From assembly GCA_036362985.1 (NCBI GenBank), contig JAYGXS010000003.1, positions 79,315,166 through 79,379,165 on the forward strand: 64,000 bases of DNA, in the 5' to 3' direction. Under the pieces are notes generated by a model that was not told the DNA's origin, made no database searches, and saw nothing but the letters and a program-made list of their open reading frames with translations. The stretch comes from Ligula intestinalis (Eukaryota; Platyhelminthes; Cestoda; Diphyllobothriidea; Diphyllobothriidae). How positions within the stretch are numbered: position 1 is the stretch's first letter; each line of letters begins with the position of its first letter. Positions 1 through 10,800 of the stretch are shown here, piece by piece. Made by a program: the position numbers and the translations under genes.

Positions 1-14
1 CGCGCCGTCGTGAG

Positions 15-1259
15 CTATGTCAAGTCGTTTTTTGACTCGTGAAAGTTTCCACCCTCTTTGCTCGCGGCTGCCGGCTGTCGGCCCCGTTTATCTCTCTCCG
101 TCCAACCTATTGCTCCGTTTTGAGCCGATGTTAGCCATTTGCGGAGCGCTTGGTAGGCGGGATGAAGGTCCATGGCTCTGTTTAGTGTGCCAGTCGAGGA
201 CCAACTTTCTAGCAGCAGTCTGGCCATCTTGTCGTTGGCCCGGCCTATTACCCTTGCTTTTTCAAAGGCAAATTTGTGTTTCTTTTGCTTTACGTGGTCA
301 TAGACCAAACACAGCTTATCCTCATGGTTGATTGCGAGCTGATGCTCATGCAACCTTGTGCCAAGACGTCTGCCCGTTTCACCGACATACCTTGCAGTGC
401 AGTCTTGGCATGGTATGCTGTAGACCACACCTGATTGTTCTGTCAGAGGTAGCGGGTCTTTGGGCCTCATGAGTTGCTGTCTGATGGTTGATTCCGGCCT
501 GTGAGCCACACCAATCCCGAATGGTTTCAGGATTCTTGCAGTCACCTCTGATACATTTTTCACATAAGGGATTGAGAGCCAGAACTTAGGGTCATCTCCT
601 TTCGACCGCTCATGGTAAGGCTTCTTAAGACACTTGCGTACAAAGGACTTCGGATAACCGTTGGCATGAAATAGGGCATGCAAGTACTTAATCTCCTCCT
701 TTTTCCCACTTTCGTCACCGCAGTGTGTCTGAACGCGTTGGAAAAGGGTCCTAACACAACTGCGTTTGTGACCAACGGGGTGGTTGCTTCTGAAGTGGAG
801 AATGCGCATGGTATTGGTTGCCTTGCGGAAGACCGTTGTCCTTATCTTGCCATCTTCCAGCTTCGTTACTTGTACGTCAAGGAAGGTTAATTGATTGTTG
901 ACCTCCTCTTCCATGGTGAACTGGATGGCAGGAAAGATGGAGTTCAGCAGTGCCTTGAAAGCCTGCCCTTTGCTCCTTTTGATGATAACGAAAGTGTCGT
1001 CAACATATCTGGCCCAGAACTTCGGGGGAGACGAGCTGAAGACCAGCCGCTCGAGCCTCTGTAAAACAGCTTCGACAATAAGGCCAGACAAAGGCGAGCC
1101 CATTGGTGTCCCCTTCTTTTGTTCGTAAACTTGGCCATTAAACGTAAAGAACGTTTTAAGACATAATTCTAGGAGCTCAATGATGTGCTCTCGCTTGCGA
1201 TTTCGGTCGGTTTCGTCGTATTTTTCTTGGAGAAGACCATCAATAGTTTCGATAGCCAT
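15..1259 (-). mobile_element. Penelope-like element ORF (RT + GIY-YIG), 5'-truncated
   Basis: An uninterrupted ORF of 414 aa that would copy RNA into DNA and nick the target for insertion. Seen: reverse transcriptase motif GTPMGSPLSGL (about residues 50-60), catalytic YVDD (85-88), TFLDV thumb-side motif (125-129), the [16 protein letters not shown] linker block (158-173), a PLE linker with WLSIPYVKNVSE (227-238), then a GIY-YIG endonuclease with VVYSIPC (279-284), ARYVGETGRR (289-298), RLHEH and a downstream LLESW that supplies the usual acidic residue. The copy starts at AIETIDGLL, where complete PLE RTs have fingers upstream, so it is 5'-truncated; a stop codon lies 4 codons upstream. It is the best preserved PLE in the window and may be young. 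The 3' tail runs off the left edge. It lies antisense to no recognised exon. Confidence 0.93.
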
Positions 1260-1399
1260 CTTGCTCGGCTTAGCTTGACTTGTTCTTGTCGTAGTATCGC
1301 ATTATCGATTGTTAATACACGATAAAGCTTCACTGCGTTTGAGAGAATATCCGCCCGAATTGAGGCGAATATGCACATCCCAGGTGTATGCATAGGTAG

Positions 1400-1498
1400 A
1401 GAAGAAGAAGAAGAAGAAGAAGAAGAAGAAGAAGAAGAAGAACAAGAAGAACAAGAAAAAGAAGAAGAAGAAGAATAAGAAGAAGAAGCAGAAGAAGG
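1400..1498. repeat. (GAA)n microsatellite
   Basis: Nearly pure GAA/AAG repeat of about 95 bp with a few AAC and AAA interruptions. It lies directly beyond the 5' truncation point of the PLE at 15-1259. Confidence 0.95.
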
Positions 1499-1534
1499 CA
1501 TGTCGATTACCAGAATCATAGTTTTGTTTGTCTG

Positions 1535-2515
1535 AGCTTTGCTGACGACACGTTTGTCATCGTCTAAAGAAATACGTAGTAGAATTTACACGATCTTCCT
1601 GAATATCCAATTCACGAGAAAGGAAAAAAGGATCAGCAACTATCCCTCCTTGATGTACTCGTCATGTAGACTTCAAACGGCGAAGTACAAACAACGGTCT
1701 AAACGAAGGCAGTGAACACCACACAGCTTTTCAATTTTCACAGCGACTGTCCAGTGGCTCATAAACGAAGTTGCGTTAGAACACTGTTCAAAAGGATTCA
1801 AACACATTGCAGTAATCAGGAAGAAAAAGCACGTGAGGCCCGATATCCTTGCGACCAGTTTATGCGGAATGGCTATCCGAAAGCCTTCATGCGCCGATGT
1901 GTACGGGTTAGCCAACTGAGGACTCAATCAGAACCAGCCCGTACGATATGACATGCGCCGCCATACATGAAGGACGTGTTGGAAGCGACTTAGCGCATTG
2001 CTCCGGAACTAGGCATTGGAATTGTACACCATCCCAAGGCTACCATACGCAACCAAGGGATGAAAATCAAGGACAGATTAAATCCCAGTGAGCCGTCGGA
2101 TTTAGTGTATCGCATACCATGCCTTAACTGTCCTTGAACTTACACAGGACAGACTGAACGCGTGCTTGGTTCGCATAAACATGAGGATAAGCTGGCTGTT
2201 AGGCGGGGTGACGCATTGTCACAAGTAGCTGCCCACACCTACACACGAGTTTACCTTCACAGCCGCGAAGATAATCGCCCATGCGGACAGCAAGACAGGC
2301 CGAAAATTGATTGAAGCCTGCGCCTCGGATGAGAATTCAGTGAATCGATTTATAGATTTGTCTGGTGCCGGCAGACATCAACCTACGCAGGCACCTTTCA
2401 GAGTGACGTCACTGGTAATTGATTGGCCCCTGCCCCCTATAACTGTTGCTTGTTTATCTGCTGACGCTTTTATTTCTGATGCTGGACTCCGTTAAGAGTT
2501 CGAATATTCGCTGAT
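1535..2515 (+). mobile_element. Degenerate Penelope-like element
   Basis: A decayed PLE with many stops. In order: a GDDTFVIV-like RT motif C near 1540 (the first residue is altered), QLSLLDVLV near 1640, the block [21 protein letters not shown] at about 1748-1812 (frame +, inside an open segment 1712-1951), a GIY-YIG trace with TYTGQTERVLGSHKHEDK near 2140-2190, and a C-terminal trace at 2310-2370. The tail ends in a hammerhead-like motif at 2476. Orientation is opposite to the PLE at 15-1259, so the two are separate insertions. Confidence 0.85.
2470..2515 (+). ncRNA. Hammerhead-like motif in PLE tail (degenerate)
   Basis: CTGATGC at 2476-2482 (last base changed from the CTGANGA consensus), hairpin arms GGACTC (2484-2489) and GAGTTC (2496-2501), then GAAT in place of GAAA. 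The hairpin pairs over 6 bp with one G-T pair. Confidence 0.55.
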
Positions 2516-4019
2516 CGACATGCCTTCTAACTTGGTTGTGGGAGATTTTGAATTCGCATTAAACAGTGCAATTTAATCGTGTACCAGGGACCAGTGAATA
2601 AATGAACAGCGCTTATCCAATTTAGCCAATCACGCCTAAGGGACACAGACCAAATTCAGCGTAGGTGCATATCGATTATCGATTAGAATGTCACTTTTTC
2701 TGCACTAGAGGAAGTACGCGGATGTGACGTGGGACGGTTAGGAGTGGTGTCGATGTTTGTTTAGCCAGGCCAAATTGACCAATAGCATTATAATTGTAAC
2801 ATGAAATAATACATTGATAACGCTTCTAACCTGCTCTGGAGTGAACTTATAAACTATGCTTATGTTGGTAGTTAATATTTAATGCTCCTCAGTGCAATCT
2901 TAGAAAATGCAGTTATGCAGGAGACAGCTGCACTGTTCGTTTGCTTTCGAAGTGACAGAAAAGTAAAGCAAGCTGGCAGTGCAGGTGCTCGACATTCACA
3001 AACTTGCGGCATTGGTACGTACCTGTGTCGAGATATGCGTCTTTTTGAGAGCAACAAAAATTAGATAAGAAAGGGGGCAGGCAGATATGGGCCATTCGAA
3101 AAACTAACGTAAAATTAATAGCTATGAGGACAACTCGCTAAAGCTAGACATATGGTTAGAGAGTAGACAGTTTTAAATAAAGTTTAACTTCTCAAGGCAT
3201 ATTAGCCGGCCAATATGCCCCAGCCTTGACGTTCAAGAGACAAGGGAATCGGATCTTGAGTATGTGTCCTTGGTGCCTTTGATAGTTAATGTTTAAACTG
3301 CTTACTTTGTGATAATAAAGCTGGATTACGAACAAAAATCATAACCGTAATGCCGTTGTTCTTCGAAATGAATACTGTAAAACCAGAAGATCCTGTCAAA
3401 CAATATTACGCATATAATAGGCCCGGTCTTCATAGTTGGCTCGTCATGGGATTTCGCAACATATTTCCTCCAAGCAAAATCCTCTGGTACCTTCGATCTC
3501 AGAGGAACACGGCAAATCAAGAAGCTGGATCAACGCGCATATCTTCTGAATATATACATGAGGATATGTGGTTGTCGACCCACTACCAACATTTGATCCG
3601 GGTCTCACAAAGTATTTTAATGGATTACTGTTTTGTTCGTCATCGGGAAGTGCACATAAAATGCATCAGTCGATAGTGCTGATAGCATTGCCGTTGATAG
3701 ATTTGAAAAATGATTCACGTTATGTGTCGTTATCTCACGTCACAACAGCTATTTTAGCCAGCATCGCACGATCCTTTCTCTAGTTATTTTGTTAAGACAA
3801 ACCACCACAACCTGTTACCAAGGAGATGTTGGTCATAGGAGATTTTAGATTTCACCGTCAAAATGTACACCATGGAGTTTCTTTTCAACTTTTATTTCTT
3901 GTGATATGTACTCTCCGATTTATATATATGCAGCAGGAAGATAATACAGGAAGGCAAGGAAAATAACGATGAAAGTTTCTTGCTAATTAGTTGTCATCAG
4001 CCGGGCGTGTGACAGTCTA
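2516..4019. other. No gene recognised
   Basis: I see no exon, RNA gene or clear mobile element here. Short ORFs on both strands have no recognisable family. The stretch is expected to be intron of the nesprin-like gene on the minus strand, since CH2 must lie further left. Confidence 0.4.
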
Positions 4020-4250
4020 AAATGCTCTTAATTGAGTCCCGTTGTGCAATGGATATAGTAGGTCCCGTAGGCCAATCGGTGAACGTATTCCCGACCAAAC
4101 AGAGCCCGTAATTTCTAGCGAAAAGGTCGAGTGATCAAGCCTTGGGGGCCAAAACAACTGAGGTTTGGTATGGTCGACTGGTGACGCCAAATAAGCCAAC
4201 ATGACTATTCCAGTCTCCTCTGCCTTTGTCGATAATTTCATTCTGCACAT
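4020..4250 (+). mobile_element. tRNA-related SINE copy
   Basis: A degraded tRNA-like head with a B-box-like GTGATCAAGCCTT near 4132, then the tail shared with the other SINEs of this window: a GGTATGGTCGACTGGTGACG block, AATAAGCC, GACTATTCCAGTCTCC and CCTTTGTCGATAA. A short TATATA run follows at 4253-4269. Confidence 0.6.
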
Positions 4251-4459
4251 ATGTATATATATATATATTTGAGTAGAAAGGTACACTACTAAGATTAAGA
4301 GATGAGCTTTCACTATTGGACCTAAGAGTTCAGCCTGGGGCCTCTACATTCAGCCGCACAATTTACACTACAGATACAATCAAGAATACCGATGAAGACA
4401 AGGGAGAGACAGCGATTTTCATTTGTATAAACAGAAACGGGTCCGCTACTGTTTGTGCT

Positions 4460-4545
4460 AATATCTCTGAGGAAGAATCCGCGACGGACTTTAAAACATC
4501 AAATGCATAAAATGTTCGTCCCAGCGGTCGCGTCCCCAACTTCTT
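4460..4545 (+). ncRNA. Hammerhead-like motif, orphan PLE terminus
   Basis: CTGAGGA at 4467-4473 fits CTGANGA. A hairpin ATCC-GCGAC-GGAC follows, then TAAAAC where GAAAC is expected. About 80 bp match the terminus at 29865-29960, including ATCCGCGACGGA and CCCAGCG. No PLE coding sequence adjoins it, so it is a solo end. Confidence 0.55.
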
Positions 4546-4547
4546 CT

Positions 4548-4640
4548 GAAAATCATTTCTGGCTAGTTACCCGTCGTCAGGGAGCCATACCTAACCCAGA
4601 TTTGGATCGCATGCCTGGAAAACGAAGTGATTGAGATCCG
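4548..4640 (-). mobile_element. SINE fragment
   Basis: Reverse-strand SINE tail: on the plus strand it reads CATTTCTGGCTAGTTACCCG, then TCGTCAGGGAGCCATACC, matching the block repeated at 19110, 29360, 51160 and 54090. The tRNA-like part is not recognisable. Confidence 0.55.
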
Positions 4641-4770
4641 TTTCATGTTCCTCAAATATAAGAGATGACCTTCTGTCGGCAGGTGGCAGGACATGATTGG
4701 GAGTAGAGAGGACCGGTGTGGATTCGCTTTTGCAAAAAAACAAGTAGCGCATTGAAAAATTTGAACTCAC

Positions 4771-4886
4771 TCGCTGAAGGCATTCTGAATCCATGTAGTA
4801 AGAGCCTGCTTGGCGGTGGCTTTGCTATGTACACCATCTCTGGAGATGCCGAGGAGCTCCAGCAACATATCCTCCTGTTCCTCTAT
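4771..4886 (-). CDS. SYNE1-like: Nesprin-like exon: CH1-CH2 linker and CH2 start
   Basis: Acceptor CACCAACAG precedes ATAGAGGAA (phase 0); the donor after 4771 is a consensus GTGAGT, leaving 2 nt of the next codon. It encodes 38 codons beginning [13 protein letters not shown], completing the FQ-IEE junction with the previous exon, and ending [15 protein letters not shown], which resembles the first helix of CH2 (compare the family pattern KKALLKWVQ). The linker between the CH domains is short. I could not find the next exon to the left in this window. Confidence 0.82.
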
Positions 4887-7800
4887 CTGTTGGTGAAATT
4901 AGAAAATAAAGCATGAAAGTAAGTACTCAAGGACAAACGAAACGGTCGCTTAAACGTGCCCATCTTTGTGCAAATTAAAACACTGAATGCAGCATCTTGT
5001 GATTTAGAACTATTTTAAGGTAACAGTAATTAATTAAGGAGCAGGATCAGGCTCTGTGCAAGTCCTCTATAGGCTTTTCAGCAATAAGGCATTTAAAGAC
5101 ACGTGAAGCAGCAAAATCGAAAGCGGATACATGTTTCGTCTTGCAATAGAAATTGCTTTCAGGCAACAATAAAAGTGGTCAAGACTACAGAAAATGGAAG
5201 ATAGACCTGTTGCTTAACCGACCAAGATCTATGTTAGGGCGCCTATTCAACGGAGGATAAGCACATCACAGCGAACAAAAACGACGAGCAATGAAAACAC
5301 CCTATCTACATAGCTAACTTGTAATACTCCAAACGACGGTCAGGAAGTTAGTGACACAACCGGATTACACCATACAATGAAACTAAAGTGCATGTTCACC
5401 AATGCACAAAGCTTGCTCTCAAAATTAGATGAGCTTAAGACTATCATGTGCCAACTGGAACCAGGCGTCGTCTGCATAACAGAAACATGATTGTCCATGA
5501 AGGTGGCGATCAGGAAATTGCTCTCCCCGGGCTTCAAGTGATCCGAAGAGATAGAGTCGGGCGTCAAGGTGGTGGTGTGCTAATCTATGTTAGACACGGC
5601 CTGCTCGTGTCCGACAAATCCGAAAACATTGCCGTCAATATAGCCGCAATATGGCTCACCGTTAGAACGCCGGGGTCAAAAACCTTTGACGTCATAGCGG
5701 TCTACCGTCCACCGTCGAGCAACCAACAGTCAGACACTAGTCTGATAGAAGGAGTCGAAGAATTTGCTAGGAGATCCAATATCATGATCATGAAGACTTT
5801 AACGCTCCCCATATCGACTGGAACGTGAAATCTGCGCCCGGCTCAGAAGTAGATTTCGATCGACGACTCCTGCGCACAGTACAGGCATCTTTCCTAACGC
5901 AACACGTCCTATATCCGACCAGATTACGCGAAGGGCAACAAGCTAATTGCTTAGACCTATTACTTACCAAAGCACCTGATAGCGTGGGCATTGTAAATTG
6001 TTAACCACTTCTCGGAAAAAGTGATCACGTAGTGCTACAGTGGGAATATTCACTCTTCTCTGTGCCCGATCGCAGTGTGGTAACCAGACGCAACATCTGG
6101 AGAGGGGACTTTATACAAATGAAAACCACAGTGAGCTAGATAGACTGGAACGAACTATTCACCGGGTGCGTTCTCGATGATTGGTCGGCATTCAAAGCCG
6201 TATTACACGGACTAATGACCGATTTCTGTCCTATCACGGTAAAGAAAGTAACAAATAGGCCTCGATGGCTACCGCCGACGCTGAAGAGGGAAGTAAACCG
6301 CAAAGGAAGGATGTGGAAATCCTATCTCAGAGAGAGGACCCCAGAATCGCACAAGAAGTATAAGGCGCAGAGAAACAGGTTTAAGAGCCTGATATGAAAT
6401 AGTCACCAAAACCTCGAGAGTAATCTAATAAACCGTGCAGTAGGAAATCCAAAGCTTTTCTACAGCTACGTTAGACAATGCACTCGAAATAGAGACCATA
6501 TTCCTTTGTTAAAAACAGATGACTGTGTACAAATTTGCGAGATTAACGAAAAGGTGCAACATCTATCCTGCTTCTTTCAGTCGGTCGTTACGAGAGAGGC
6601 TGAGTTCACCACTGTAAACTGCAGTGTGGGTTAGATCCAGACCATAAACTCAGTGGCACTCACGGAAGCTACCGTTCTGCAAGAACTTCTACAGCTCAAA
6701 GAAACGAAGTCGTCAGGTCCGGATGAAAAACCGGCAAAGCTATTAATAGAGCTGGCCATAGAGTTGGTGGTACCCCTGTACCTACTCGTCAATGCTTTTC
6801 TTAATACCGGACAAGTGCCACCCGATTGGAAGGCAGCGGGGCTCTCACCCATCCACAAAAGTGGAATTCGAGTGACGGCAACTAACTACAGACCGGTCAG
6901 CCTTACCTCAGTATCCTGCAAGCTCATGGAACGCCTAGTCAAACGCGAGCTGATGCACTTTTTGGAGCCAAATCAACTTCTTTCTGACAAGCAGCGTGGA
7001 TTCCGCAGGGGAAGGTCCTGCTTGACCAATCTGCTCTATTGTCTAGAACAGTGGACCCGAGCGATCGATGAAGGGAATATGGTGCATACAGTCTTCGTAG
7101 ACTTCAAGAAGGCGTTTGAAACTGTGCCTCGTCAACTTCTCTTATACAAGCTCAGTCGTATAGGGGTAAGGGGCAACCTTTTACAGTGGATCGCAAACTT
7201 CTTGACTGGTCGTACCCAGACCGTATGCATTGGCGAACAGCGGTCGGCGGATGTAGAAGTTGAGAGCGGGGTTCCCCAGGGCTCCGTTCTTGGCCCTATC
7301 CTCTTCCTGATATATATTGATGACTGCATAAGCGGACTAGACTGCGAAATCGTAATTTTTGCTGATGACCTAAAACTTTGGAAGGTCATACGCAAGAAAG
7401 ACGATGAATTAAATCTCCACCCTAATTTGCATCGACTGGAGCAATGGTCGACCGTTTGGCTCATGCCATTCAATGTTACCAAATGAAACTTAATGCGATT
7501 CGTTAGAACTAGCACTGCGCCTCGGAGGGTGTATTACCAGAATCACACGCCGCTGCCAGAGGTAGAGGCACAGAAAGACTTGGGGTGTGGTTCACGCCTT
7601 CACTTAAGCCGTCACTCAACTACCTGAAAGTGGCTCAATCCGCAATGTCAAGCTTGTATCTAATCAAGTGCGCCTTTGCTAAGTTTGATAAAGTTGTATT
7701 TGGCAAGGGCTTCGGCACGTTCGTGCGACCCCAACTGGAATTTGCCATCCAAGCCTGGAGACTTTGGACAGCCAAAGACCGAAAAACCCTCCGAAGGGTA

Positions 7801-10800
7801 AAAAGACGCGCAACAAAATTAGTACGAGGCCAACTGAACCTCCCTTATGAGACCCGATTGGCAAATCTTGACTTGTTTCCTCTGGATTACAGGCAGCTAC
7901 GCGGGGACCTAATCCAGGCATTTCGCATGCTGCGTGTACAGGATTGCTGTCTCCAAACAAATGACTTCTTTGACCAGGCCACCTTCGCTAGACTGCGAGG
8001 ACACCCTCTCAAATTTCGTGTGACTGGGGCAAGAGTTGGCCCAAAAAAATTCTTTTTCTCTAAGAGGGTATTCCAGGCGTGGAATGCCCTCCCTGCCGAG
8101 ATTGTCATGTCCCCTTCCGTGGAGATTTTCAAGGCAAAACTTGACTAGTACCAAATTAATGAGTGCCGTCGAAATTGAGTGCTCTAAATCCAAACATAAA
8201 ATGCCGAAAGGACTCCACTGCAGAAATCATCCTTAACTATAGGAGTAACCACCCTGCGGCCCATAAAAGAAGCTGTGTCCGCACTCTTTTCCAACGGGCC
8301 CACCGTTATTGCAGTAACGATGCTTTGCTCAAGAGAGAACTAACGTTCTTGTACAAATTTTTCCAGGCCAATGGATATCCGACAAGCTTTGTCAAGAATT
8401 GCCTTAGGCGTCGGGGTCAAGCACAAAACTTCCCTCCCAACGATGTTACATTGCCACGAAATTTTTATTCTCTACCCTACATGAATGGAGTATCTGAAAC
8501 CATCTCTCGGCAACTAAGTCGCTTTGGCATCACCGTTGCCCACAAGCCCGCAACCTCACTGCGCGCAAGCTTATGTCGAGTAAAGGACGCTCTACCCGTG
8601 GGACAACTAAGTAACGTCGTTTATCGTATACCGTGTGCTGGTTGCCCTTGCGTTTATATTGGTCAAACAGGCCGACGCCTTGAGACTCGCATTAACGAAC
8701 ACAAGTCAGCCGTTCGCCTACGGAACCATTTATCACTCATATTTGCACACTCCATTGAGTGTGATCACCGCTTCAATTGGGATGCCACCGACGTGATCGC
8801 AATGGCTAATACGCGACAAGCGAGAGAATTCCTTGAAGCTTGGCACTCGAATCCAGCTAGTATAAACAGGCACGTCGAGCTTGACTCACACTATACCGGG
8901 TTTCGTGCATGGTCTACTAATCTGGACACAGCCTGAAACAACAACTGGCTCTGTGTCCGGTCAAGTGGAATTTCTCTGACTCTTAACCAGCCTGAAACAA
9001 CAACTGGCTCTCTGTGCCCGGTCAAATGGAATTTCTCTGACTCTTAACCAGCCCCCCCCCCTTCCCCCGAACACGCGGCCCATAGTCCAAACGCTAACAC
9101 CCCCCTCCCTTCACTAGCACAACCTATCGCCGCGGGTGTCACGTCACCATAACCCTTCCACCCAATCCCCCCCTTTCCCTCCCCCGTCCGTTGTAACCTC
9201 TGCCTCCAAAACATCTAGTGCGACATTCCCAGCCCTCACTTTTAATTTAGTCTGACGACGAACACGTGATACTTGTTCGAAAATTCACGAGTACAACTCG
9301 ATTTTCCGAAGATCTTCTTTCTTTTCATAAAATGCTATATCATTATTTTTATTTTATTATTTAATCAAAATGCGTTTCAAGCCGTATTAGCTACCTGACG
9401 TCTCTGCTCACTATGCGAACTGCGCTGATCGCGTCTTAGGTCGCATCTAGCGCACCTAAGGTCCTAGGCTACGCGGCCCTGCCACGTCCTATCTCGTATC
9501 GACCTAAAAACCGACTGCTGACGAAGTGGCGGGTTCGTCTGCTCTTGACACAGCAAAGGCGTATCATGGTCGCATCTCCGGTTCTTAGGGACGTTCTCGT
9601 GAATCTGAGGTCTCCTCCTCGTATGGCCCTTCGGGTGTATATATTACTCGCCATAGACGCCATGGCTGCCGCCAACGTTCGCAGAAGCATCCTGCTCCTA
9701 TTATTCACACACTTTCCCCCACGAGCGACAGTTTTTCTCCTAAAAACCACAAATGACATTCCATTTTGAATTATGAGCCATGCCTTAGGAGTTTTTTCAC
9801 TGTCTGCTCTTCTTGTTCAGTTACACTGCTGGCTCGTGTTAACTGAGTGTGAGTGTATGACTTCAAACAAGCGAGTAGTCGTCTACAATTGTGTCAACGA
9901 CTTCTTTGGAAGGCTCGGCTGTGCCGATGCATTTCTTTAATACTATGTACCAAGTGAAAGTTCAAAGGCGTTTGCCTATATTTCGTTTAAAGAACTTGAC
10001 TTGACTTGTAGGAATAGTTCACACTCAAAATTTCGCCAAATGGAAGCCCTGTACTCGCAAAAGAACAGCCTAAATGCAAAGACTATCAGACGATCGCCAA
10101 TCTCTTTATCATCTGGCTTAGAAGCCAGCTAAGCAGATATGGAACTCCAGCCTGAATCCCAAGGCAGAACGAAACGTTTGACTTCCGTAACGATCGGTGA
10201 ACGTAAGTCGACGCATGCCAATATCTCCGGATATAAACCGGCAACACTACGAGCCCTTAGCGCAGTGTTTAGAGCTTTGGACTTCTAACTAACAAGGTGG
10301 AGGGTTCGAACCTCCATTGGGGCACTACTGGAGGTTGGGTATGACTGAGTGACGACGGCTAGTGAACCAGACGGGTTCAGCGGCTCTAGTGTTATAAAAA
10401 TGACATTTGACGTGTGTCACCATTGAATTACGCCCTGTTGAAATCCCCAAGGAAGAACACAATTGGAAGGGCATAGTTCTGGAATCCACCCGGAGGAGGG
10501 TTTGCTGTGTACCAAACCCGGAGGAGCTGTCTCGGGTGGCTGTTGTAGCTGGTTGATCTCCAGCGCGCTCTCTATCCCGCCTCGGGGCAAGCCCGGCATT
10601 CGATGTGGCTACAACTCTCCCTTTGTCCTAGGGCCTTTTGGCTTAAAAGGGATTGTCTGCGCGTTCTCTTGTGTACTGATTGGCTGCATTGGCTGCCCAC
10701 GGCTTTCTGTACGGTGGACCGATAGCGTGACCTGAGAGTTCATCCGGGCCGCTTGGTATGAAGTATCCTAACACTGCATTGGTGTGCGTGTATCCGCGTC

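Larger units (their letters stand above)
8190..9310 (+). mobile_element. Penelope-like element, 5'-truncated, with intact GIY-YIG end
   Basis: PLE coding sequence becomes recognisable at [18 protein letters not shown] near 8195 (compare YRKATNT in the copy at 15-1259) and stays open to TGA at 8934-8936. It holds [14 protein letters not shown], the [16 protein letters not shown] linker, [10 protein letters not shown] and [19 protein letters not shown] (GIY-YIG) and a C-terminal [19 protein letters not shown]. The RT catalytic part is missing. The tail carries a 59-bp tandem duplication, C-rich tracts and a hammerhead-like motif at 9252. Coding end and tail are closely matched by the minus-strand copy at 57640-58112. 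Confidence 0.92.

Noticed and set aside
1169..1519. 116-codon minus-strand ORF, Ser-rich
   Set aside because: It is a translation of the (GAA)n repeat joined to an out-of-frame part of the PLE.
10251..10328. Possible tRNA gene
   Set aside because: Shares both leader and tail with at least ten other copies; no proper anticodon loop.
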